Source: Chlorobiota bacterium (GTDB lineage Bacteria; Bacteroidota; Bacteroidia; Bacteroidales; F082). From it: DNA of 40,866 nt. The DNA is taken from assembly GCA_030618545.1 (NCBI GenBank), contig JAUXDH010000005.1, forward strand, positions 1 through 40,866, written 5' to 3'. Below, piece after piece: positions 1 through 7,327 of the stretch. A program made the position numbers and the translations under genes. A model generated the notes under the pieces. That model saw only the letters and a program-made list of their open reading frames with translations. It searched no databases and was not told the origin of the DNA. Positions within the stretch are counted from its first letter, which is position 1. Each line of letters opens with the position of its first letter.

Positions 1-128
1 ATAAGCCGGGAAATTTATACTCAGAGACTGTTTGGAATTAATCCTTCAGCTTTCTTATGTGTCTTTTTAGCCACCTCATCGTTATCCGTACGGATGTCTC
101 GATCTGACAAAAAATACATTATAATAAT

Positions 129-141
129 CCCGAAAGCTTTC
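129..141. repeat. Partial palindrome copy 1 (CCCGAAAGCTTTC)
   Basis: It has the same core as the full palindrome at 357-374, but the right-hand GGG is replaced by AGC. It is one of three copies within about 250 bases. Confidence 0.6.
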
Positions 142-222
142 AGCGATTTTTTACCCAGACAACATTATAGTGAATGAGTTGTATTTGTGGCAATTTGAGA
201 ATGTTAGCCACCAAGGCACTAT

Positions 223-235
223 CCCGAAAGCTTTC
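223..235. repeat. Partial palindrome copy 2 (CCCGAAAGCTTTC)
   Basis: It has the same 13-base core as copy 1, also preceded by AT. The right arm continues as CAGG instead of GGG. Confidence 0.6.
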
Positions 236-333
236 CAGGCTTTTATTCCAAATGATAATTTCAGTTGTACTTGTTGTTATTTCGACTGATATGATTAGTT
301 TTGCAGCCGATGATAAATTCAGCAATTCAAACC

Positions 334-400
334 GGTCCTATAGCTCAGTTGGTTAGCCCCGAAAGCTTTCGGGGGACTCATAATCAGGTGGTTCTGGTTT
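334..400 (+). pseudogene. Degenerate tRNA(CAT) copy interrupted by an 18-bp palindrome
   Basis: Bases 334-356 match the 5' end of the intact tRNA at 431 (acceptor strand and D arm, about one mismatch). Bases 375-392 match its anticodon-loop and 3' anticodon-stem sequence, including the CAT anticodon. Between them, the eight bases that form the 5' anticodon stem are replaced by CCCCGAAAGCTTTCGGGG (357-374), a perfect palindrome. The T arm and 3' acceptor strand are not recognisable. It cannot fold as a tRNA. It looks like a tandem duplicate (offset 97 bases) that later decayed. Whether the palindrome inserted into it or arose by replacement is inference. Confidence 0.8.
357..374. repeat. Perfect 18-bp palindrome CCCCGAAAGCTTTCGGGG
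   Basis: The sequence is its own reverse complement over 18 bases. Shortened versions of the same core occur at 129-141 and 223-235. Near-copies sit inside coding sequence at 1638-1651 (CCGAAAGTTTTCGG) and 21678-21689 (GAAAGCTTTCGG). This suggests a family of short dispersed palindromes, though only five examples are visible here. Confidence 0.7.
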
Positions 401-430
401 TATGTAAGGCAAAAAGTGAAAAGTAAAATA

Positions 431-504
431 GGGCCTATAGCTCAGTTGGTTAGAGCACCTGACTCATAATCAGGTGGTCCCAGGTTCAAGTCCTGGTGGG
501 CCCA
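431..504 (+). tRNA. tRNA with CAT anticodon, probably tRNA-Ile2 (lysidine type)
   Basis: This is a full 74-base cloverleaf. The acceptor stem pairs 431-437 with 497-503, with one G-U pair, and A504 is the discriminator. The D arm carries AGCTCAGTTGGTTAGAGC. The anticodon arm has loop CTCATAA and therefore anticodon CAT. The T arm is CAGGTTCAAGTCCTG. CCA is not encoded. A CAT anticodon fits initiator Met, elongator Met or Ile2. The G-C pair at the first acceptor position argues against initiator tRNA. The C4-G69 and C5-G68 pairs are the known TilS (tRNA-Ile lysidine synthetase) determinants in E. coli tRNA-Ile2, so I favour Ile2. Elongator Met remains possible. Confidence 0.92.
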
Positions 505-507
505 CGA

Positions 508-537
508 AAGCCACTCCTTAACGGGGTGGTTTTCTGC
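508..537 (+). terminator. Rho-independent terminator of the tRNA gene
   Basis: A 10-bp stem pairs 508-517 with 523-532 (three G-T pairs included) around a five-base loop. The 3' arm ends in TTTT and begins four bases after the tRNA. The T tract is short, which lowers confidence slightly. Confidence 0.6.
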
Positions 538-766
538 ATTTTGTAATCTTGTAGTTACTTGTTTGGCAAGTAAATTCACTACTACATTCAACACATCAAC
601 CCATCTCATCCCGACAAGAAAAATCTGAATCTCGAAATGGATTATAGCTGATTTCAATTTGCAGAATGCTAACTGAAGATCCCTTGTTTTTTATGGTCCA
701 GTGAAATGGCATACTCGATAAATATTACTACCCAATCATATTTATCACCAACCAAAGCATTTTTAG

Positions 767-774
767 TATATTTG
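767..774 (+). promoter_or_regulatory. Bacteroidota-type -7 box TATATTTG
   Basis: It is an exact match to TAnnTTTG, 26 bases before the ATG at 801, predicting a very short leader. No clear -33 TTTG lies at the usual spacing. Confidence 0.55.
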
Positions 775-800
775 GCCTAAAGAAACCAGCAACTATCTTT

Positions 801-2591
801 ATGAAGCTACACAGGCCATTGATCGGGCTACTCATCATCTTCGTTTTTATTGCAATCCAGCCGAAAGCTGAGGTTTTGCCAGATAGTTTGAAAGAAGCAT
901 TGCCTGTTGTTGAAGATGGATTTCATCGCATCGATCTTTATCTTCACATCAGCAAGTCATTCAAAACGACAAATATTGATTCTGCTATCTTCTATGCGGA
1001 AGCCGCGAAAAGAACCGCGTTGGAAGAAGGAGATGATAAAGGCATTGCGGAGTCACTATTTATTCTCGGAAAGATGAAACTTCGAGGCGACAGTTCACAT
1101 GCGGCCCGCGATGATTTTTATCTAGCGTTAAAATACACGGACAAATGTGATTGTGACAGCCTGAAAGCAGCTATTTATATGTTTCTGGGTAAGTTATATA
1201 TTTTTCATGATAATTATAAAGAGGCCGTTATTAACTTTTTGAAAAGCCTGGAAATAGCTGAAGAAATTGAAAATAATTTGATTTTAGGTGATTTGCTGGA
1301 TGATATCGGTATGGTTATGGCTTTTCTCCAGGATTATGATGAGGCGATGGAATATTTTGAATGGGCCATGGAAATAGATAAAGTAACAGATGATAAACGG
1401 AATCATGCCACAACGTTGAGAAATATAGGCACAATTTATCAGGAAAAAAAACAATTCCTCCAGGCAAAACAGCATTTTAAGGAGGCCTTGAATATTTATA
1501 CAGCGCTTAATTATTTTCCGGGTATGTCAACTTCTAATATCGGAATTGGTAATACCGAATTCGGCATGGGAAATTATAGTACAGCCCTTGAATATTATAA
1601 GAAAGCTTTACAAATTGCCAGGCAGATAGATATCAGTCCGAAAGTTTTCGGTCCCTTTGTTATAGCCCTGTGTTATAACAGGCTGGGTGAGACATACCTT
1701 AATTTGGGTAAGTATAATGAAGCTATTGATGCTCTGCGTATTTCATCTGATCTAAGTGAGGAGTACGATATGCCCGGAAGAAAAGCAGATGCTTCCTATT
1801 TCTTCAGCAATGTTTACGAACGAATGGGAAATATTATCTTGTCTTTCGAATATTATAAAATCTACAACCAGTTGTCCGATAGCATAATAAATGCTCGTAA
1901 TGTTGGTATCATTACTAAACTACAGATGGAATACCAGTATCTGAAAAGACACAAGGAAAAAGAAATATTGCAAATGCGTAAAGATGCACTGCAGAAAAGA
2001 AGAGAGTTAACGTATAAATACCTGATAAGTATTGCAGTAGTATTACTTTTCCTGGTCATGATCATATTTATACTTTACCGGAAGAACCAGGCCAATAAGG
2101 CAAAGCAACAGGAATTAAGACAGGAAAACCTTGAACTGGAAAAGAAAACTCTGGAAAAAGAGCTGGCTTTCAAAAACAAGGAACTAACCACCAGTGTGAT
2201 GTACCAGCTCAAGAAGAACAATTTTATCTGGAAAGTTTCTGAAAAACTGAAAAGCATTGCCCTCAACCTGACACCTGAAAACAGGAAGAGCATAAAGTCT
2301 ATTGTTAAAGAGATGGAAGCCAACATGAGTAAAGAATCATGGGAGGAGTTTGAATTCCGATTCAATGAGGTACACAATGATTTTTATGACAACCTGCTCA
2401 AAGACTTTCCTGACCTTACGCCAAATGAGCTTAAACTCAGTGCATTCCTGAAGCTCAACATGACAACAAAAGATATTGCCACAATCACTTACCAGTCCAC
2501 CCATAGTATCACTGTTGCACGCTATCGCTTACGCAATAAGCTCAAACTGGAACGGGATGATAACCTGGTAAGCTTCCTCTCAAAGTTTTAA
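801..2591 (+). CDS. Membrane-anchored TPR protein with LuxR-like C-terminal HTH
   Basis: This is a 596-residue protein. It begins with a signal-type hydrophobic segment (residues 7-24). Tetratricopeptide repeats follow (about 95-375), recognisable from spaced A-x-x-Y/F-x-x-A-L patterns such as YDEAMEYFEWAMEI and YSTALEYYKKALQIA. A single membrane helix lies at about 408-429, then a charged coiled coil (430-475). The final 60 residues contain LTPNELKLSAFLKLNMTTKDIA and a following helix typical of LuxR/GerE-type HTH in Bacteroidota TPR regulators. The layout implies a periplasmic TPR sensor joined through the membrane to a cytoplasmic DNA-binding tail. The target is unknown. It has its own promoter and no operon partner. 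A near-palindrome CCGAAAGTTTTCGG (1638-1651) lies inside the coding sequence. The architecture is clear, and the role as transcription factor is inferred from the family. Confidence 0.85.
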   Translation: MKLHRPLIGLLIIFVFIAIQPKAEVLPDSLKEALPVVEDGFHRIDLYLHISKSFKTTNIDSAIFYAEAAKRTALEEGDDKGIAESLFILGKMKLRGDSSHAARDDFYLALKYTDKCDCDSLKAAIYMFLGKLYIFHDNYKEAVINFLKSLEIAEEIENNLILGDLLDDIGMVMAFLQDYDEAMEYFEWAMEIDKVTDDKRNHATTLRNIGTIYQEKKQFLQAKQHFKEALNIYTALNYFPGMSTSNIGIGNTEFGMGNYSTALEYYKKALQIARQIDISPKVFGPFVIALCYNRLGETYLNLGKYNEAIDALRISSDLSEEYDMPGRKADASYFFSNVYERMGNIILSFEYYKIYNQLSDSIINARNVGIITKLQMEYQYLKRHKEKEILQMRKDALQKRRELTYKYLISIAVVLLFLVMIIFILYRKNQANKAKQQELRQENLELEKKTLEKELAFKNKELTTSVMYQLKKNNFIWKVSEKLKSIALNLTPENRKSIKSIVKEMEANMSKESWEEFEFRFNEVHNDFYDNLLKDFPDLTPNELKLSAFLKLNMTTKDIATITYQSTHSITVARYRLRNKLKLERDDNLVSFLSKF

Positions 2592-2840
2592 TTGCCTCAA
2601 AAACATACACCTCATCTGACATTCTAAAGTAGAATTGGTATAAGATTATCTTTTTCTACCCGTATTTATTAAAACGGTTACTAAAGAGACACGTTTTCTA
2701 AATAACTGGTAAATAGAACGAAACAGCTCGTTGTATAGTTTTTGTATATATACTTTTCGCTCCTGTATATATTTTGTGATCTGTATTTTCCCTTCTATGT
2801 ATTCATCCCTTTATTTCTTTGCCACCTCAAGATTTTGATA

Positions 2841-3005
2841 ATGAAAAATAAGAACAGCTACAAAGAGCATTTCGATCAGAGTAAAAAATCTGATAAGGAA
2901 ATTACCGAAGCATTGGACAGGATCATCTCAAGAGCCAGAAGGGAGAACAATGCCCTGAGTAAGGTATTGAGAAAGATCAACAAACAGGATGCTACACGGA
3001 ATTAA
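2841..3005 (+). CDS. Small charged hypothetical protein (54 aa)
   Basis: I do not recognise a family. Translation from the ATG at 2841 gives 54 residues rich in Lys, Arg, Glu and Asp (start MKNKNSYKEHFDQ, then DRIISRARRENNALSKVLRKINKQ), with a predicted amphipathic helix over residues 20-50. An upstream in-frame ATG at 2742 would add 33 hydrophobic residues encoded by very AT-rich DNA that looks non-coding, so I prefer the shorter start. It lies 35 bases before the next small gene on the same strand, so the two may be cotranscribed. No cysteines or catalytic motifs are present. Confidence 0.5.
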   Translation: MKNKNSYKEHFDQSKKSDKEITEALDRIISRARRENNALSKVLRKINKQDATRN

Positions 3006-3040
3006 TGAAAGAAGAATAACTTTTAACGAAATATAAACTG

Positions 3041-3400
3041 ATGAAAAGACCTGCCATTAAAGAAAGAAAGCAGATAAAAAAGCGAGATATGAAAGGAAAA
3101 GAGGTGTTAATTAACAACAACGATTTTTGGGTGAATATTGTTGATTTTCTGCAACAGTACTGGGCACTGATAGATTCGGATGAAGATACCGGTGATGTAA
3201 CAGTTTACTTTCTAAATGAAGGATCAGGCATTTTCGCCAATATGGATTTTGATTCAATTGAAATCGCCGAGAAAGCTTTGAGCCAGAATGGATTTAAAAA
3301 ATATAATGATCCATTCGAAAAATACAGGGAGTACCTTGCTCCGCCTATGAAGCCATATTTCATAGTCAGGCGTGGTGAAGGTCAAACAATAGACTCCTGA
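3041..3400 (+). CDS. Hypothetical protein (119 aa)
   Basis: The family is not recognised. The first 20 residues are very basic (KRPAIKERKQIKKRDMK). The rest is a compact, acidic and aromatic alpha/beta-looking domain (NNDFWVNIVDFLQQYWALID, then DVTVYFLNEGSGIFANMDF). An internal ATG at 3089 would remove the basic tail. There is no signal peptide or membrane segment, so it is probably cytoplasmic. It follows the 54-residue gene by 35 bases, and a strong terminator sits about 105 bases after its stop, consistent with a two-gene unit. Confidence 0.6.
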   Translation: MKRPAIKERKQIKKRDMKGKEVLINNNDFWVNIVDFLQQYWALIDSDEDTGDVTVYFLNEGSGIFANMDFDSIEIAEKALSQNGFKKYNDPFEKYREYLAPPMKPYFIVRRGEGQTIDS

Positions 3401-3503
3401 CACCATATATTATACTAATTGTGGTTTATAATGCTGCAGAAGATTATAAACCTTACAATGGTTAATGCCAATTATTTTACGGAAATGACCAAGTTAATTT
3501 CTG

Positions 3504-3538
3504 AAGCCTGGTAGCATATTTTGCTGCCAGGTTTTTTT
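3504..3538 (+). terminator. Rho-independent terminator upstream of dus
   Basis: A 10-bp stem (3507-3516 with 3522-3531, one G-T pair) has a five-base loop and is followed by seven T residues (3532-3538). The flanking AA/TT can extend the stem. It ends the small two-gene unit before the next gene starts at 3552. Confidence 0.85.
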
Positions 3539-3551
3539 ATTTTTACAGGAC

Positions 3552-4547
3552 ATGAAGTCCACCCCCATAATTTATCTTGCCCCTTTTCAGGGAATTACAG
3601 GCTACGTTTACAGAGAGGTTTTTGCAAATCACTTTCCGACAGTAAATAAATTCTTTACTCCCTTCTTTACCAATGTTTACAAGCACAAAAGCTTTGAAAA
3701 AAAAGGTAAAGAAATTGAAAAAACCCATCATAGTTCTTGTCCTGTTACACCACAAATCCTGAGTAACGATGCTGAAGAGATCATCAGGTTTGGTAACTTT
3801 TGTGCTGGAAGGGGTTTTGATGAGATCAACTGGAACCTTGGATGTCCATTCCCCAGAGTGGCCTCTAAGAAAAGGGGATCAGGACTGCTTCCTTACCCTG
3901 ACCTGGTGGATACAATCCTCAGTTTAGCAATACCTAAAATTCCGATCAAACTTTCAATTAAATGCCGGCTGGGCTACCATTCTCCTGCTGAAATATTTAA
4001 TCTGCTTGACACCTTCGAAGCACACCAAATTTCTGAACTGATTATCCACACAAGAATTGGTAAACAGGTTTATAAAGGAGAGGTAGATCATTCTTCTTTC
4101 GAGAGAGTTATCGAAAGAACTAAATTGCCCCTTGTTTACAATGGAGATATATTCAGTGTGGAGGATTACCTGATACTATCAGAAAAGTTCAGTTCGATTA
4201 ATAAATGGATGATTGGAAGAGGACTGCTGGTCGATCCGTTTTTGGCAGGTGATATCAGGAATAAGAATACTTCACAGATAGAGAGTCGCGGACAGATTAT
4301 ACGACGCTTTGTCGAGGACCTGTATTATGCCTACCGAAAAAGCAGCAATGACCGATTGCACTCTATAAATATTATGAAAGAACTGTGGGAGTACCTTTCT
4401 TTCTCGTTTAACTTTTCCGGCCGTGTTTTTTCGCTGATAAAAAAGACGAAGAGTTTTGACGATTACGAGGATGCAGTTGCAAGGGTTTTCGATGAATATG
4501 AATGGTTGGGCTCACAATCAAAACAGTTTAATTCAAGTTCAATGTAA
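3552..4547 (+). CDS. dus: tRNA-dihydrouridine synthase family protein
   Basis: This is an FMN-dependent enzyme that reduces uridine to dihydrouridine in the D loop of tRNA. The 331 residues show the Dus TIM barrel. The N-terminal strand LAPFQGITGYVYREVF is the FMN-binding start. EINWNLGCPFPRV carries the catalytic Cys98 in the family's N-x-G-C-P context. IIHTRIGKQVYKGEVDH supplies the phosphate and RNA-facing His/Arg cluster, and LVYNGDIFSVEDY and MIGRGLLVDPFL form the C-terminal FMN phosphate site. The length is usual for the family. It is a single gene starting 14 bases after a terminator T tract. The TATTTTTA at 3538-3545 is one base from a -7 box. Which D-loop position it modifies cannot be told. 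Confidence 0.93.
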   Translation: MKSTPIIYLAPFQGITGYVYREVFANHFPTVNKFFTPFFTNVYKHKSFEKKGKEIEKTHHSSCPVTPQILSNDAEEIIRFGNFCAGRGFDEINWNLGCPFPRVASKKRGSGLLPYPDLVDTILSLAIPKIPIKLSIKCRLGYHSPAEIFNLLDTFEAHQISELIIHTRIGKQVYKGEVDHSSFERVIERTKLPLVYNGDIFSVEDYLILSEKFSSINKWMIGRGLLVDPFLAGDIRNKNTSQIESRGQIIRRFVEDLYYAYRKSSNDRLHSINIMKELWEYLSFSFNFSGRVFSLIKKTKSFDDYEDAVARVFDEYEWLGSQSKQFNSSSM

Positions 4548-4612
4548 AACTAATTATATCTGCTGTTTTAATTAAACGGATTGAATTGTAATGCTTTTTT
4601 TATTTCAATTGG

Positions 4613-4641
4613 AAAACCACCTTCTTAGAGTGTGGGTTTTT
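4613..4641 (+). terminator. Weak candidate terminator after dus
   Basis: An imperfect stem pairs AAAACC with GGTTTT and continues as AC-GT across a bulged G, then a run of T. It lies about 65 bases after the dus stop. The pairing is short and bulged, so this is tentative. Confidence 0.3.
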
Positions 4642-4713
4642 ACTTCACTCTCCACTCGCCGACCAAAAACCGCCTTTCACCGATTTTTTGTTTACATTCG
4701 TTAGCTTATGCCA

Positions 4714-4721
4714 TAGATTTG
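4714..4721 (+). promoter_or_regulatory. -7 box TAGATTTG of the LiaF-LytTR operon
   Basis: It matches TAnnTTTG exactly. A TTTG at 4687-4690 lies 23 bases upstream and can serve as the -33 element. The first ATG of the operon is 28 bases downstream. Confidence 0.65.
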
Positions 4722-4749
4722 CACCGTAAACACTTATGAATTTTTTGAA

Positions 4750-5472
4750 ATGGAAGACAAAAAATCAGTTGACAGAAGAAACATCGCGGCGATACTCCTG
4801 ATACTTGCAGGGGGATTGCTTTTTCTTGAGACTTTTGATGTAGTTGACATTAATTTGAAATACTACATTTTTTCGTGGAAGACATTAATGATTGCCATCG
4901 GTGTCATCATTGTAGTTTCAAGTGAACAACGTTTGACAGGTTACATTTTAATGGGAGCTGGGTTGTTGTTCTGGCTGCCCAGCTTTGCCAGTTACAATGT
5001 TTCATTACACCAGGTATTCTGGCCCTTGGTGCTCATTGCCATCGGATTGATTATTATTACCAGGAGGCATAAGCATGATTCTTCGGGCAGAGGACGCAGG
5101 CAGGTTGCAGGTGAGGATGGCTCTTTCCCGACAGACTACATCGACGATGTGTCCATTTTCGGAGGCGGCATTAAAAGGTATAGTTCACAAAACCTTAAAG
5201 GCGGCAATGTGACTGCGATTTTTGGAGGATCTGAAATTGATCTTACAACAGCTCAGTTGTCATCGGAGGGAACAGTGGTTGATTTATTCACTATGTTCGG
5301 AGGTACGAAATTTATTATTCCCGGTTCATGGCAGGTAAAATCTGAAGCTACATCTTTGTTTGGGGGATTCTCCGACAAACGTCACATTAAACCCGACCAG
5401 GCTGTTACTGATAAAGTATTTCTTATAAAAGGAGTGGTCTTTTTTGGCGGTGTTGAAATTAAAAGTTATTGA
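4750..5472 (+). CDS. LiaF-like / LiaI-LiaF transmembrane-region protein
   Basis: This 240-residue membrane protein has an N-terminal half with four hydrophobic segments (about 10-25, 38-55, 62-78 and 88-105), as in the LiaI/LiaF transmembrane region. A hydrophilic half follows that repeats short beta-rich units, each with an FGG motif (SIFGGGIK, AIFGGSEID, TMFGGTKF, SLFGGFSD, VFFGGVEI). This matches the LiaF cell-wall-active domain. In Bacillus, LiaF is known to restrain the LiaS kinase during envelope stress. Here it precedes a LytS-type kinase by 44 bases, and a similar restraining or sensing role is inferred. The TAGATTTG box at 4714 probably drives it together with the next two genes. Confidence 0.85.
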   Translation: MEDKKSVDRRNIAAILLILAGGLLFLETFDVVDINLKYYIFSWKTLMIAIGVIIVVSSEQRLTGYILMGAGLLFWLPSFASYNVSLHQVFWPLVLIAIGLIIITRRHKHDSSGRGRRQVAGEDGSFPTDYIDDVSIFGGGIKRYSSQNLKGGNVTAIFGGSEIDLTTAQLSSEGTVVDLFTMFGGTKFIIPGSWQVKSEATSLFGGFSDKRHIKPDQAVTDKVFLIKGVVFFGGVEIKSY

Positions 5473-5516
5473 AAAGTATATTAAACTGAATCCATCGTTA
5501 GCGTTTAACCAACAGT

Positions 5517-6578
5517 ATGCTAAATCCTATATCTAATAACAGGAACTACCTGATTTCCTACCTGGCAGTCTGGATATTTATTTTCGCTGTCCATGCTTTT
5601 ATTATCAGCTTTTTCTATGAGATTTCGATACGTGTCAGCGTTATTGATTCGGCAGTATTCAATGCGCTGTTTGCAGTCATCGGCTTTAACCTCTGGTATG
5701 TTATCAGGTTTAATCTTCGGGAAACACCATCTGTATTTGACCTTGTCGTCAATCACCTGATCGTTGCAGTAGTTATCATTGCCATCTGGATGTCATTAAG
5801 CTATTTCAGCCTTATCTATATCCAAAGTGAAGATAAACCCTATCTGCAATTCCTGAATGAAAGTTTGCCCTGGAGGGCTGTAATGGGTATTTTCTATTAC
5901 CTGCTGTTTATTCTGTTTTATTATGTAATCCTTTATTATGAGGACATTCAGGACAAATTGAAAATAGAGAGTGAATTGCAAACACTGGTTAAGGAAGCAG
6001 AACTTAACGCGTTGAAATCCCAGATCAATCCTCACTTTTTATTCAATAGTCTGAATTCCATTAGTTCACTTACCATCACCAACCCTGAAAAGGCACAGGA
6101 TATGGTGATCAAGCTATCAGACTTCCTGCGTTATTCATTGAGCCATGATAAAAACGAAACAGCCAGCCTGAAAGAAGAATTTGAAAACCTTAAGAGATAC
6201 CTCGATATTGAAAAAGTCAGATTTGGCCACCGGCTTAATTTTGTAGCCACAGTACCGGAAAAGTGCTTTAACTTTGAAATACCAAATATGATCTTGCAAC
6301 CTCTTATTGAGAATTCGATAAAACATGGTGTTTACAACAGTACTGAAGAAGTCATGGTTGAGTTAATATGCACCGATGAAAACGGATTCTTTGTAATCGA
6401 GATACTAAATGATTACGATCCTGATGCTGTGAAGAAAGTTGGTCAGGGAATAGGACTGTCAAACATCAGAAAGCGACTGCAGTTGATCTATAAGAGGCAG
6501 GACCTCCTGGAAACAGTTGCTGATAAAATGGTATTTCGCGCGATACTGAGGTTGCCTAAAAACGAAAATCATGAATAA
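5517..6578 (+). CDS. LytS/YehU-type sensor histidine kinase
   Basis: This 353-residue kinase has four predicted membrane helices (about 13-32, 45-63, 80-100 and 120-140). The His_kinase domain contains KSQINPHFLFNSLNSI, with the likely phospho-accepting His173. The ATPase part shows MILQPLIENSIKHGV (N box) and GQGIGLSNIRKRL (G box). There is no extracellular sensor domain, so the membrane helices or the neighbouring LiaF-like protein probably sense the signal (inference). The last eight bases overlap the response-regulator gene, showing translational coupling. The partner is therefore almost certainly the LytTR protein at 6571. Confidence 0.93.
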   Translation: MLNPISNNRNYLISYLAVWIFIFAVHAFIISFFYEISIRVSVIDSAVFNALFAVIGFNLWYVIRFNLRETPSVFDLVVNHLIVAVVIIAIWMSLSYFSLIYIQSEDKPYLQFLNESLPWRAVMGIFYYLLFILFYYVILYYEDIQDKLKIESELQTLVKEAELNALKSQINPHFLFNSLNSISSLTITNPEKAQDMVIKLSDFLRYSLSHDKNETASLKEEFENLKRYLDIEKVRFGHRLNFVATVPEKCFNFEIPNMILQPLIENSIKHGVYNSTEEVMVELICTDENGFFVIEILNDYDPDAVKKVGQGIGLSNIRKRLQLIYKRQDLLETVADKMVFRAILRLPKNENHE

Positions 6579-7323
6579 TCTTCGAGCCATTATTGTTGAG
6601 GATGAAGCGCCGGCACGCGACTTGCTGAAAGCTTTCCTGAAAAGTCATGAAAACATCGATCTGATCGCTGAGTGCAGTGATGGATTCAGCGGCGCAAAAA
6701 CCATAAATGAGAACAAACCCGATCTGGTATTTCTCGATATCCAGATGCCAAAGCTAACCGGGTTTGAACTTGTGGAGTTGCTGGACGAGCTTCCGGAAAT
6801 CATTTTTACCACTGCTTACGACCAGTATGCCATCAAAGCCTTCGAACTCAGCGCGGTGGATTATCTCATGAAGCCTTTCTCAAAACAGAGATTCGATGAA
6901 GCCATTGCTAAAGTGTACAGTCGTATTCAGCAGAAGGAGGCAGGATCAGGAAGTATCCGGCAGCTTGCTGAAAAGGTGAGGGAAGACGGGAAAGTAATTG
7001 AACGTATTTTCGTCAAAACCGGCACCAGAATAGATGTGGTTCCCATAACTGACATCGTACATATTCAGGCTGAAGATGATTATGTTGAGATCGTTACAAA
7101 AGAAAAGAAATACCTGAAGAAGGAGACCATGAACTACCTTGAGAAGGCCCTGCCCACACAGATGTTTATCCGGGTACATCGCTCCAGCATCGTCAATGTT
7201 AATTATATCCTGAAGCTCGAACGTTATGGTAAAGAAAGCTACATCGTCATTTTGAAAGATGGCTCCAAAGTAAACGTCAGCAAATCAAGGGTAAAAGAAT
7301 TAAAGGAACAACTCGGGTTCTGA
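6571..7323 (+). CDS. LytTR-family response regulator
   Basis: A 250-residue protein with two domains. The receiver (1-120) has the acidic pair E10/D11, phosphorylation site Asp56 in LVFLDIQMP, a switch Thr in IIFTTAY and Lys in YLMKPF. The LytTR DNA-binding domain (about 145-250) contains DIVHIQAEDDYVEI and MFIRVHRSSIVNVNYI, the family signature. It overlaps the kinase gene by eight bases. Its stop is four bases from the stop of the convergent permease gene, so the operon ends without room for a separate terminator. Probable targets are its own operon and the neighbouring exporter (inference). Confidence 0.94.
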   Translation: MNNLRAIIVEDEAPARDLLKAFLKSHENIDLIAECSDGFSGAKTINENKPDLVFLDIQMPKLTGFELVELLDELPEIIFTTAYDQYAIKAFELSAVDYLMKPFSKQRFDEAIAKVYSRIQQKEAGSGSIRQLAEKVREDGKVIERIFVKTGTRIDVVPITDIVHIQAEDDYVEIVTKEKKYLKKETMNYLEKALPTQMFIRVHRSSIVNVNYILKLERYGKESYIVILKDGSKVNVSKSRVKELKEQLGF

Positions 7324-7327
7324 TTTC

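Larger units (their letters stand above)
1..430. other. Gene-poor 5' region with palindrome copies and a tRNA remnant
   Basis: No convincing protein gene lies here. The short open frames have no recognisable domain and overlap the tRNA-derived sequence. What can be seen is a 12-bp perfect palindrome ATCCGTACGGAT (84-95), two copies of the core CCCGAAAGCTTTC (129-141 and 223-235), and a full palindrome at 357-374 inside a degenerate tRNA copy. It resembles decaying intergenic DNA next to a tRNA locus. The region may continue upstream of the window. Confidence 0.6.

Noticed and set aside
174-356. 60-residue plus-strand open frame before the tRNA copy
   Set aside because: It runs into the degenerate tRNA sequence, has no domain and is mirrored by an equal frame on the other strand.
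442-657. 71-residue minus-strand open frame over the tRNA
   Set aside because: It is antisense to the tRNA and its terminator. Its tail is a common spurious translation of tRNA genes.
2742-2840. N-terminal extension of the 54-residue gene
   Set aside because: The extension is encoded by very AT-rich DNA that looks intergenic, and the hydrophobic residues are best explained by T-rich codons.
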